A stretch of 28,612 nucleotides of DNA, taken from NCBI GenBank assembly GCA_001970955.1, contig MPUH01000948.1, positions 1-28,612 of the forward strand, given 5' to 3'. This document shows, piece after piece, positions 9,543 to 18,912 of the stretch; the stretch's first letter is position 1, and every line of letters begins with the position of its first letter. This DNA comes from Stentor coeruleus (taxonomy: Eukaryota; Ciliophora; Heterotrichea; Heterotrichida; Stentoridae). The translations under genes were made by a program, and so were the position numbers. The notes under the pieces were generated by a model, which was not told the origin of the DNA, searched no databases, and worked only from the letters and a program-made list of their open reading frames with translations.

Positions 9543-11072
9543 TAAGTAAGTCTATGACGTAATTTTCAGGTAAAACTAGTCAAAAAGATGAGGTTTAATT
9601 GTCTTATGTTATTTTTATTTCTTTATAGCTGTGAGGTTTATATGCTGATACTGGTTTAATTTTCATGTTTTTGGAACTTTATCTTGCGAGCTCTTTGAGA
9701 AATTAATTTTTTTTTTGAGATGAATTTGCAAGTCTGATTGATTTTTGAGTTTTGGTAATTAGGTTTGACAATGCGAAATTTTATTTGTCCTTGTTACAGA
9801 TAAGCAGACTTTTTTATATGAATTTATTATGAGTGGTCTGTTAGTGTCACTGACTTGAAGAGCTATCAGACTTCTTTTAATTCTCTAGTTCTTATTGAGC
9901 ATTTATGAATCTTTAATTTAACTTTGAATACGAATTTCTATCTCACTTCTAGGAAGCCTATTAATTAAAATGATCAAAAGAGTTTTCTTGGCAAGAAAAT
10001 ACTTCAACCAAAATTTAAGTTTAAAAAAGAGATAGCCAATAAGTTATTATTATTATATTTTTTAAAGCACTTCATAAACTTTAATTACAGTTTTTTTTCC
10101 CTTTTAAGACCATGCTGATACTTATCCATTGAAATTTTACTTAAGACACAGCTGACCCTTATATGCGAAAAGGATTTCTTAAAGTTATAGAATAATCTGA
10201 TTATAATTTTTTTTTTATTTTGTCTCACCTCGCCTAAATGATAGATTCTTGAATATGAGTTAAGAGCAAGTTTAGATTTCTCTTTAAAGAAATCTGGAAA
10301 AATTTCAGGAAAAAATTATCAAAAAGTACTTGTTTAAAATTATCACTAAAGAAAATCTCTACTTTAATCAAAAAAAGATTTTTTCATAAAAGAATATATT
10401 GTAAATTCTCAGCTTATAGTTAAAAATTAATTATTTACCATATTGGTAAAATGAAAGAATCAATAGGCTTATACAAAATGGACTAAAAAAGAAAAGAGTG
10501 AGCATAAATACAGTATAAATAAGATGCTAAAAGAGCTGTNAACTAAAAAAGAAAAGAGTGCTAAAAGAGCTGTAAAAATAAAATTGAAGTAGCTAGGAAA
10601 ACTTTGTATAGAAACTATGCATAATTATAAATGAACAAATTAGCCTAATATTCATTTAAATGATGAAGAGATTTAAGAAAACATTAAGCTAAAATTCATA
10701 GTTGGATATGGCCAAAATGTGGAAAATATATGATACAACTATAAAGAACNGACTAAAAAAGAAAAGAGTGAGCATAAATACAGTATAAATAAGATGCTAA
10801 AAGAGCTGTAAAAATAAAATTGAAGTAGCTAGGAAAACTTTGTATAGAAACTATGCATGATTATAAATGAACAAATTAGCCTAATATTCATTTAAATGAT
10901 GAAGAGATTTAAGAAAACATGAAGCTAAAATTCATAGTTGGATATGGCCAAAATGTGGAAAATATATGATACAACTATAAAGAACAAAGATATTATGTTT
11001 TCTTATAGCTAAATGTATAGAAAATGATATGCTGGAAAACAAAAAGACCATTTTATAAAATGTGGAATAATG
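9543..11072. other. 1.5-kb non-coding interval
   Basis: No supported coding frame on either strand. It includes long A and T runs and a compact inverted repeat near 9833-9872 (GTCTG ... CAGAC enclosing TTAGTG-T-CACTGA). The 11-mer ATGCTGATACT occurs twice (near 9640 and 10111). Three copies of a sequence are interrupted by Ns at 10540 and 10750. Some of it could be a decayed gene or an unrecognised RNA; I cannot support either. Confidence 0.5.
10481..10985. repeat. Three overlapping copies of a non-coding segment around Ns at 10540 and 10750, one with a 26-nt deletion
   Basis: Copy A (10481-10539, 59 nt) is the start of copy C (10751-10985, 235 nt). Copy B (10541-10749, 209 nt) is the same segment but lacks 26 nt after GAAAAGAGTG and differs by substitutions (for example ATGCATAATT against ATGCATGATT, and AACATTAAGC against AACATGAAGC). 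The Ns point to unresolved assembly, while the differences point to real sequence variants. Confidence 0.8.
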
Positions 11073-13373
11073 CTATTTAACGTAATCCATAATACTACTT
11101 AAAACTTCAAGTCCATGAGCTTCCCTCATAACTTCTTTATTCCTTTCATTATTGCATAATTTCCCAAGACATATTGCCACATTTTTTCTAACAGGTCCAT
11201 GTTTTTCTTTAACAATTCTAATAATTATTGGTATAGACTCAGTGAAATATAAAGAGCTTTCAGGTAAATGAGTAACTATACGACCTACAGCAAGGCAGAT
11301 ATTTGCAACTCTATCATCAATTTTATCTCCAGTAAGACATTGAGATGTTGTATTCATCAAAAATTGTCCTATTTTTTCAAGTGGAAGTAACTGAACGAAT
11401 ATTTTATGAGCAGTACCAGCTGCTAATATTTTTACAATATTATCCATATGTATTGTTGTAAGATTAGAAATTAAGAGCTTTATAACATCTGGTTCATTTA
11501 CAACAAGTTCTATTATATTGCTTTTGAGCTGTAATAGTCTGAAAAGTAATCTGAAAGCTCTATCGTTTATTTCAAAAATATCTGTTTCCAGTTTAAAAAC
11601 TCTTAAATTAGCAGCCCAAAAATCTAAAACATAAGTTGCTGCTTTTTCTGAATCAGTAGGCATACAAGAACAATTTATCATAATACCAAGAGCTCTCTCT
11701 AAATCTAATACTTTATTACTCTCACATGCAAATTTAACAGATTTCTTAACCATATCTTCATTTCCTAAAATAAGTTTTTTGACTTTGGGATCAGTTGATA
11801 TATTACATAAAAGTCCTAAAGCCTCAGTTTGTGCAGATTCTAATAATGGTACAAAAACACTTGAAAATAGATTCCAATTATATCTGATTAAAGATTTCAT
11901 ATTGCCTGGGCTTGGTTTTCTTTCTAAAGCTGTTTTGTGTATAGTCAAACAAAGATTAGAAAGCATTGGAACTACATTTTTAACAAAAGAAGGATTACTT
12001 AAAAACAACTCAAGAACTTGTCTATAAAATCTTTTTCCTTTTGTTATAGCTGAATGTTTAGCAATTTCATCTCGAATATGTGAGTTTTCAATAGCCAAAG
12101 CGCATATTTTTACAAGACTTTCACAGAAACTATGATTTTCTTTATATTTTTTTAATGTTTCCATCATAACAACTGCTGCAGTTTGACGCTTGTCGTATAG
12201 TGGAAGGATAATAGGATGTAAGTTCATAAATTTTGTTTCATCATTCATAAGAAATTCAAGAACTTTTAAAGCTTCTGTATCTTGAGATTCATAAATTCGT
12301 TTAAAAAGTATTTGATAGCCTCCAGAAACACGAAAAGTTTGAATTTTTTCTGGTGTGTCAAGGTTACTAATAATCGATTCAGAACTCTGAATTTCTTCTG
12401 TTGTTGCGACTATTGTGCTATCTACAGCTTCTTCTCTACAGCGTTCTAAGATTTTTTCGATTTCTTTGTCGTTTTTTATTTCTAAAGCTTTTTCATAGTC
12501 AATAACTGCCTCACAAAACATTTTTTTGCTTCTATAAGCATCTGCTCGTCTAAATAAAGCTTTAAAAACTGTTTCTTTGTTTGCCTCAAATTCCTTATCA
12601 AAAACTTCATAATAGTCAATAACTTTAGAACAATCTTTAATCGCTCCATCATAATCTTCTATTCTTAATTTAGCTATTGCACAATTTGTATATAATACCA
12701 TCATATCTTTTTTATTTTCTAAAGCCTCTTCGTATTTTGCAATAGCATTCCTATATTTACCTTGTTTATAAAACTCATTACCTTTTTCTTTTAGATCCAT
12801 AGCTATAGCAAGATCACGTTTTCTTTTTTCTGCTCTATCTTTTATATCTTTTTCTAGCGCTGCAAAGTTAGGATCGTTTTCAGGGGGAATAAAATCAGGC
12901 TCAGGTTCTTTTTCTTCATCATCATCTTCGAAAAATTCCCATTTTTTATAATTTGTTGAACTTTTTCTATACAACATTGCCTCAGTCTTTTTCCAGTTTT
13001 CCCACCTTAGCTTTCTTTCCCCTTTAAGAGCTCTTTGTTCTTTATATTCTTCAACTTTACTAAGTAATTCGATTTTTCTTTCCTCATTTGATTGTGTATC
13101 TCTTCCACATATTGTGCATTTAGGTGTTTCTAGGTCAAACTCTCTTGAGCAATATTTGCAATAGTGTTTAAACTTATCAAATTTAATTCCCTTACTTTCC
13201 CTCCCGCGCTTGATGGCTTCCTCTTTTTTCCTTTCTTCATCTTCTTTAAGTTTTTTCCTATACGCCTCTGTGTTTTCACTTTCTAAAATATCACGTTTTC
13301 CTGAGATGATTGCCCCAACTTCATTGCTTACCCAATCAACCTCTTCTAAAAAGTCCTCAACACTGTCAGACAT
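11073..13373 (-). CDS. TTC12-like TPR/armadillo protein, probable axonemal dynein assembly factor
   Basis: I place the start at 13373 (MSDSVEDFLEEVDW). The frame is open further upstream, but that would run across the divergent MORN gene, and the upstream peptide is unlike the rest. The product has 766 residues. The N-terminal part is charged and contains a zinc-ribbon-like CKYC ... CTIC pair near residues 75-95. TPR repeats follow at about residues 200-320 (KEKGNEFYKQGKYRNAIAKY; VLYTNCAIAKLRIEDYDGAI; ALFRRADAYRSKKMFCEAV). The C-terminal half is armadillo-like and ends AICLGKLCNNERNKEVM then HGLEVLSSIMDYV. This is very similar in pattern to the end of animal TTC12 (ALGKLC ... HGLEILNSTMKYI). 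TTC12 helps pre-assemble ciliary dynein arms in the cytoplasm, fitting a heavily ciliated cell. UNC45-like co-chaperones are the main alternative. Confidence 0.7.
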   Translation of the reverse strand: MSDSVEDFLEEVDWVSNEVGAIISGKRDILESENTEAYRKKLKEDEERKKEEAIKRGRESKGIKFDKFKHYCKYCSREFDLETPKCTICGRDTQSNEERKIELLSKVEEYKEQRALKGERKLRWENWKKTEAMLYRKSSTNYKKWEFFEDDDEEKEPEPDFIPPENDPNFAALEKDIKDRAEKRKRDLAIAMDLKEKGNEFYKQGKYRNAIAKYEEALENKKDMMVLYTNCAIAKLRIEDYDGAIKDCSKVIDYYEVFDKEFEANKETVFKALFRRADAYRSKKMFCEAVIDYEKALEIKNDKEIEKILERCREEAVDSTIVATTEEIQSSESIISNLDTPEKIQTFRVSGGYQILFKRIYESQDTEALKVLEFLMNDETKFMNLHPIILPLYDKRQTAAVVMMETLKKYKENHSFCESLVKICALAIENSHIRDEIAKHSAITKGKRFYRQVLELFLSNPSFVKNVVPMLSNLCLTIHKTALERKPSPGNMKSLIRYNWNLFSSVFVPLLESAQTEALGLLCNISTDPKVKKLILGNEDMVKKSVKFACESNKVLDLERALGIMINCSCMPTDSEKAATYVLDFWAANLRVFKLETDIFEINDRAFRLLFRLLQLKSNIIELVVNEPDVIKLLISNLTTIHMDNIVKILAAGTAHKIFVQLLPLEKIGQFLMNTTSQCLTGDKIDDRVANICLAVGRIVTHLPESSLYFTESIPIIIRIVKEKHGPVRKNVAICLGKLCNNERNKEVMREAHGLEVLSSIMDYVK

Positions 13374-13393
13374 ATTTATCCAAATCAATTTAA

Positions 13394-14557
13394 ATGGGAA
13401 ACTGCCCATGCGCATGCAAGAAGACAGAGCCAGGATCAGAAATAGTAACTGAAGCCGAGCAAATAAAAAACTTGGTTGAAAACCAACAAGAAATAAGCAC
13501 TCTAAATTCTCATTTGCATATTGTTGAAGCTTCTTTAAACATAGAAGAAAGTAAAGAATTACCCCAAGAATCACTTGTAAAACTTTCTCATATTCAAGGT
13601 CTTTTCAGAGGTTACCTTGTAAGAATGCAGTATATAGACCAAATCTGTCTTTCTGAAATGGACCCAGCAATTCAATTTGAGCATCCTGAACTTGAGATCC
13701 CAGAAACGGACACTCAAGCTCCTCATGTGGATTTTCAAGTAGATTTTACTCAATTGCCTGGAGGATTTCTAAGTGAATCAGCCCTTGAAAAATACAATTT
13801 CTATGGGAAATTCGATTTTGGTGAACCTGATGGCAAAGAATTCAAGAATTTAGGAAAACTTATAGATGGAAGCTATTATCAAGGTGAAGTTGATGAATTT
13901 GGTATCCCATGTGGTAAAGGGAGCATTTTTTATGAAGATGGGAGTATGTATGAAGGTGCATGGAAAGCTGGGAAATTTTATGGGTATGGAAGAATGATAA
14001 GTCAAGAAGGAGACGTTTTTGAAGGGGATTTTATAGAGGGACAACTTACTGGGAAAGGTAAAAAAATTTATGCTAACGGCAATTCGTATGTTGGCGAACT
14101 TGTAAATAGCTTTCCTCATGGGTTTGGGGAAGAGATTATGTCTGATAAAAGTGCTTATAAAGGGAATTTCATTAATGGGTTAAAATCAGGTAAAGGAAAT
14201 TATACTTGGCCAGAAGGGAGTAGTTATGAAGGTATGTTTGTTGAAGATAAAATTGAAGGGTTTGGTAAGTATATTTGGCCTGATAAAGAGTATGAAGGAG
14301 AGTGGAAAGATAACATTCAACATGGACAAGGATGCTTTAAATGGAATGATGGAAAAAAATACGCAGGAGGATATGTTATGGGAAAAAAACAGGGCTATGG
14401 AATTTTTGAATGGCCTGATGGGAAAAAGTATGAAGGAAATTGGTTTGATGGTAAACAGGAAGGTGAGGGTACTTTTTCTAAAAATGGAGTAGTGAGACAG
14501 CAAGGGATATGGAAGGATGGTAAATTTATGGGTAAAAAGGAAGACCAATCATCTTAA
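13394..14557 (+). CDS. MORN-repeat protein with acylated N-terminus and IQ motif
   Basis: A 387-residue protein. It begins MGNCPCACKK: Gly2 followed by Cys4, Cys6 and Cys8 is a strong N-myristoylation plus palmitoylation pattern, so the protein should be tethered to a membrane. An IQ motif (HIQGLFRGYLVRMQY, residues 66-80) could bind calmodulin or centrin. From about residue 154 to the end there are roughly nine to ten MORN repeats of the form YEGxWxxGxxxGxGxxxxxDG (for example YEGEWKDNIQHGQGCFKW). MORN proteins bind membranes or scaffold cortical and ciliary structures. The start lies 20 bp from the divergent TTC12-like gene. Several frames on the other strand and in frame 3 across this region are shadows of the repeats. 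Confidence 0.9.
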   Translation: MGNCPCACKKTEPGSEIVTEAEQIKNLVENQQEISTLNSHLHIVEASLNIEESKELPQESLVKLSHIQGLFRGYLVRMQYIDQICLSEMDPAIQFEHPELEIPETDTQAPHVDFQVDFTQLPGGFLSESALEKYNFYGKFDFGEPDGKEFKNLGKLIDGSYYQGEVDEFGIPCGKGSIFYEDGSMYEGAWKAGKFYGYGRMISQEGDVFEGDFIEGQLTGKGKKIYANGNSYVGELVNSFPHGFGEEIMSDKSAYKGNFINGLKSGKGNYTWPEGSSYEGMFVEDKIEGFGKYIWPDKEYEGEWKDNIQHGQGCFKWNDGKKYAGGYVMGKKQGYGIFEWPDGKKYEGNWFDGKQEGEGTFSKNGVVRQQGIWKDGKFMGKKEDQSS

Positions 14558-14645
14558 TTTACTTAAACTTAATCTTAAAATATGCGTACTTCTTATCTTA
14601 TAAAATTCATTTTGATATAAAATATACTTATAAGGTTGCATCATT

Positions 14646-15926
14646 ATGAACATTTTCACTTTATCAAAAGAACTTTGCGAAAAAGGTCTGATGCTAGACA
14701 AAACAGATCAATTGCGTAATCTCATGCTTTCAGGTCCACCTAATTCAGAACGAAAAGCTGTAATTACTAAATAGATTTGGTTGCAGCTTACAGGAGCTTC
14801 ATGGCAATTGATAGAAAACGTAGGATATTATCATAAGCTTTTAGAAGCAAAAATTGGTTATGAAACTATAGCCACAATGCAAATAGATAAAGATCTTGAA
14901 CGAACATTTGCAACAGAGAAATATTTTGTGAATAAATCAAATGTGCAAAAACTAAGAAATGTTCTTGTAGCCTACTCATTTAGAAATGAGACTGTTGGAT
15001 ATTGCCAAGGGTTGAATTTTATTGTTGCAAGGCTTTTAGGACTTGGATATACTGAAGAGGTAAGGAATATATAGGAAAGTTTTTGGGTTCTAGCTCAGAT
15101 TTTGGAAAAATACATGCCTTTTGACTATTATACTGATATGACTGGACTTATTGTGGATGTTAAAGTACTTGAAAAACTGATTTCTATATATCTTCCTAAA
15201 GTTGATAAGAGACTAAAGGAAATCAACTTGGAACCAATGCTTTTTGCAGTGCAGTGGTTTGTGTGCATTTATTCCTATAATTTTCCTTCAGATTTAGTTA
15301 TTAGAGTGTGGGATATTTTTTTCATTGAAGGCATTTTATTTATTTTCAAGGTTGCTCTAGCAATTATGCATATTTTCCGGAAAGAAATCAGAGCACTTTC
15401 AGAATTTAATGAAGGAATTGCTTATTGTGGTACTATGGCTAGTAAAATCACAGATATAGACCTTCTACTTGAATCAACTGAATTATTCCCTGTAACTATT
15501 GAAGAAATCAAATCTATCAGAAACTCTTTATCAACTCAAACACCAGATTCTATCAATTTTATATCAATATGTTCAAATGATACAGAATGTAAAAGATTAC
15601 AAAAACTTACATCTCAATATTTTACTTTTATGTGCACTGCAAATCTTACTATTATTGAAGATTATTTCGATGAAAACACTACATTAAAAAGATTAGAAGT
15701 AAAAAATGGGAGAATTATAGAAGACACTCTTATGATTGGAGTTAGAAATCACTACTGCTCAAAAGAAAATAATAAATTAAGATTGAGCAGATTCTTTATC
15801 AAACAGTCTGCAAGGAAAAATGCTAGAATAGTCATGCCTCGGATTACTTTAAGTCCTTTTTTCTTCAATACTGAAATTTCTGAAATAGTTGAAATGCCTT
15901 TTAAATTCTCTGAGAATATAGCCTAA
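14646..15926 (+). CDS. TBC-domain Rab GTPase-activating protein (two 15-nt introns)
   Basis: Three exons (14646-14759, 14775-15059, 15075-15926) are joined by 15-nt introns at 14760-14774 (gtaattactaaatag) and 15060-15074 (gtaaggaatatatag). Each contains an in-frame TAG, and their removal leaves 416 residues in one frame. The TBC domain begins near residue 30 (a LMLSGPPNSERKA-IWLQLTGA type start). It carries the arginine finger in IDKDLERT (Arg81, IxxDxxR motif) and the glutamine finger in VGYCQGLNF (Gln116, YxQ motif). WFVCIYSYNFPSDLVIRVWD is the typical later block. Both catalytic residues are present, so it should be an active GAP for Rab GTPases. The C-terminal ~150 residues are not recognised. 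The gene lies 88 bp downstream of the MORN gene on the same strand. Confidence 0.93.
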
Positions 15927-16003
15927 TTTAATTTCTTTGAATAGTTAATACAATTTCTATTAAAATATCTTACTTGATGAAAATTTAAAAAGATATTATA
16001 ATA

Positions 16004-16567
16004 ATGGAGTTGTTTTTGATTCTTAGTTTAATAACCTCTACTATGTGTGTAAGTGTTTTATACCTACCAAAAGATATGCTACTCTCAGAGAAATTTCCTA
16101 GTCTAGGTATAGTTGCATTTGAATTATTTTTCCATAAGTACTTTTTATGATGGTTATGGATATTGTTGGATTAGAGTTTAAATATACTGGTGATATTTCA
16201 GGAATGTGTTATGCAAATTTTATTAATATAAAATTCAATCAACCTATTTAAGGATGATATACTAAGACCTGATGTATCGCTTGGTGGAACTTCTGATTTG
16301 ATTAACTCACGTACAGATGCTACAGTAGATAGGCTTAAAATTACATGGGAGAGAACTTTGAAGACTGAAGACTGAAGATTATGATAATGATATGGAATTT
16401 AAGTTGGGGCAGAATATAGACTTTTATGGGCTGCAGGTTTTATGGATGAGATGACTGGTGAGCAACTTAGGCATTCGACTAAAGATAGAGGGGCTATCAA
16501 TATTAAACTTAGTGAAGATTTTTATAATACTCAGTACAAGCCTTTCATAGTAAGCTCTTTTAATTAA
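16004..16567 (+). pseudogene. Degenerate DOMON-like secreted protein gene
   Basis: Protein-like segments lie in three frames, interrupted by stops (for example TGA after HKYFL, TAA after NFINIKFNQPI, TGA after ERTLKTED) and by frame changes. The first frame begins with a signal-peptide-like stretch (MELFLILSLITSTMCVSVLYLP). Later pieces include DATVDRLKITWERTL, YRLLWAAGFMDEM and HSTKDRGAINIKL, and end at a TAA at 16565-16567. The order of a short Trp-containing strand, then WAAG, then H-x-RG resembles a DOMON domain (haem or sugar-binding beta sandwich). I found no 15/16-nt GT-AG units that would repair the frame, so it is called a pseudogene. The domain assignment is tentative. Confidence 0.5.
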
Positions 16568-17653
16568 TAATTAGGAGTCTAGAAAACTATGCTATTTATA
16601 TAAAAAAATTATGATTAGATTTTTAATATATTATAGAATCTTTCTTCTATTTTAATTTATTATGCTCATTCTTCTTTTCCAATCTTGACCGAGTCATTTT
16701 CCATATGCAAAACTTAGATTGCTAAATCTTTTCTTAATTTTTGCCTGTCTTAATAATGTTTTGAAGTAAGATTATCAATATTTTTTTCTTAAATTTTAGG
16801 ACATTCAACGAAAGTACCTCTCAGGTTATTTGCAAATTTTTATTTCTGATATTATTTTTGTTTGTAAAATACAAGTTATGGATGATGATTTTTTTAAAAG
16901 ATATTAAATAGGGTATAGCTTTATGTGATATATATATAATTAAAGAAAGAATAGGATTGTTAATATAGAATTTAGAAATAGAGAAAAATAATAGAATTAT
17001 TGATGGATATGCTTAGGAATTCAGAAAATTAAGCAAAACAGTTTTTAAGCAGTTTAAATGAAATAGTTCAATTTTAGATATTTAATTGATTTATTATCAT
17101 GTGTTTATTAATATAATCTAAGTATATTTTCTAATGAAATTTTCATTATGCATGCCTTTTTTTGAATTTTTTGTATAAAAAAGTGTTCCTCATTATTCCA
17201 ATATTTTTGAGCTCAAATAAATCTAATCACTCTTATAAGCTTTTCAATTTTAAAGCTTACAATTATAATTTCTGTAATTTATTGAAATGAAGCCACAAAA
17301 AACAGATGGAATAGTTGTAGAATCTAAAAAAAAGTTAATATCTAGTTGCAATTGATTACTAATTTAATATTTTGTTAAAGGCAAAAGGTTTATAGACAAT
17401 TTTATAGTGTAATTTTCCTTAAGAACCAATAATATAATAAATTACATATTTATTATTAAGTCTCCAAACTTAATATCTATAACAATAAGCATCTCCAAAA
17501 TCCTTACTTAGCATTTCCCACCTTAACTCCTTCATGCAAACCTAAAAAATCACATTAACCCCCCTTTAAAAGAACACTACTCAATCAAGCATTCACTAAC
17601 ACTTAATTCTTATGATAATATTAAATAAACAATCCTGTAGAATAATATAAAAA
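16568..17653. other. 1.1-kb non-coding interval
   Basis: Very A/T-rich with many short frames, none convincing (the longest seen near 17287 is about 22 codons). The last ~190 bp (about 17461-17640) is poor in G on the plus strand and rich in C (for example the run AACCCCCC), and leads into the gene at 17654, so it may be its promoter region. Confidence 0.5.
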
Positions 17654-18514
17654 ATGCAAAATCAACCTTTACCTGTTAGAATCGTCAAGCAAGCAGCAAT
17701 TACAAGTCTTCTAGGCCTAATCCTCACGATAATGCGGATTTGTATTTTAATATTCCTCGGTGGTGACTTTATAACCTTCATAGCACAGTTGACAATGAGC
17801 GTAGTATGTCTATTAACAGCCATAACAGGTAGNGGTGACTTTATAACCTTCATAGCACAGTTGACAATGAGCGTAGTATGTCTATTAACAGCCATAACAG
17901 GTAGAAGGGCAGGAAGGTTCCAAACAGCTCTTTATGCAAGCCGTTATTCATCATGGTCTTTAACATGTTTACTAACATGGTCAATATTAGGTATTCTCAG
18001 TTCAATAATGCAAATAATTGTCTTATCAGAAGCAGACTCTGATGATCAAGCTGGTTTTGGGATATCTTTAGCCTTTTGGTTTGTGCTTTACTTTGTAGGA
18101 CTTTCTCTATTTAGATCTTTTAGAATTGTTGCGATTATGTATGCAAAAACTTTTATTCTTGGTCAAGGAAACCCTATGATAGAAAATTATCCTCAAATTT
18201 ATGGTCAACCTGGATATCAAGGTCAACCTATGCCAAATCCTCAATTTGGTATGCCAATGTATGCTAATTCAGGACCTATGAACCCACAGAATGGAGTTTA
18301 TGTTGGACAACCTGTTTATATACAGCCTGATGGACAACAGGGTAATTTTAGATCTATGCCACCACAAGCTAATAATCAAAATATCCCTCCAGGTGGAGCT
18401 TTAGGGAATAATCAATATGTCCCTCCTGGTGTTGCATCTGGAAACCCTCAGAACTTACCACCAGGAAATAGCAATCCTCAATATCTTCCTCCACCACAAA
18501 TACCGCCTAATTAG
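17654..18514 (+). CDS. Four-helix membrane protein with Pro/Gln/Asn-rich cytosolic tail
   Basis: As assembled there are 286 codons, but 24 of them come from a 71-nt duplication plus N at 17833. The true product is about 262 residues and the frame is not disturbed. There are four hydrophobic helices: ITSLLGLILTIMRICILIFL, FIAQLTMSVVCLLTAITG, LTCLLTWSILGILSSIMQII and ISLAFWFVLYFVGLSLF. The last ~110 residues are low in complexity, rich in Pro, Gln, Asn, Gly and Tyr, with repeats of the type NNQYVPPG / NPQNLPPG. Such tails are common in small ciliate membrane proteins; the family and function are unknown. Expected in a plasma or vesicle membrane with the tail in the cytosol. Confidence 0.8.
   Translation: MQNQPLPVRIVKQAAITSLLGLILTIMRICILIFLGGDFITFIAQLTMSVVCLLTAITGXGDFITFIAQLTMSVVCLLTAITGRRAGRFQTALYASRYSSWSLTCLLTWSILGILSSIMQIIVLSEADSDDQAGFGISLAFWFVLYFVGLSLFRSFRIVAIMYAKTFILGQGNPMIENYPQIYGQPGYQGQPMPNPQFGMPMYANSGPMNPQNGVYVGQPVYIQPDGQQGNFRSMPPQANNQNIPPGGALGNNQYVPPGVASGNPQNLPPGNSNPQYLPPPQIPPN
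17762..17904. repeat. 71-nt exact duplication around the N at 17833 (assembly junction)
   Basis: Bases 17762-17832 recur exactly at 17834-17904. The duplication plus N is 72 nt, so it silently adds 24 residues, with an X, to the membrane protein. Confidence 0.92.
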
Positions 18515-18912
18515 TTTTAGTTTTTATTAAGATTAGATTCGGTTAAAAATGATAAATTCATGATGAGGTTTTAGATATTTGATGAATAATTTAATGGTTT
18601 AAGTAATGTTCAAAAAGAAAATTGGTATTTTATAATAGAAATGCTCATTGATTAGTTTTTACCAAATGTCTTAAAAGTTTGGAATAATGCAAATATCATT
18701 TATTAATCAACTGAAAATTTTAGAACAGCAAAACAATTTATTGTTTATTGTAATTAAATTATATCTTTTAATCTTATAAAACTTATAATAGCATAAGACT
18801 AGGCATATTATAATTAGAAAGTAAAAACTCTGAATAATAAGATGGGTTCTATATTAATAAACTAATACTAATTTGCAATTACAAGTTCAAATCAAACTAT
18901 TAACTAATCTAT
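18515..18912. other. Non-coding convergent interval
   Basis: About 400 bp between the stop of the four-TM protein gene and the newly placed stop (18913-18915) of the minus-strand B-box-like gene. A/T-rich, no supported frame. Confidence 0.5.

Noticed and set aside
10500..10800. 26-nt variable segment as an internal eliminated sequence
   Set aside because: The deletion can be placed at a TG microhomology but not at TA boundaries, and there is no micronuclear sequence to compare.
13374..13574. Upstream start for the TTC12-like gene (833 residues)
   Set aside because: It would overlap the 5' end of the divergent MORN gene, and the extra peptide is hydrophobic and unlike the family. The ATG at 13373 fits the compact divergent spacing.
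13850..14548. Several other frames of 80-120 codons over the MORN gene
   Set aside because: They are shadows caused by the regular MORN repeat codon pattern.
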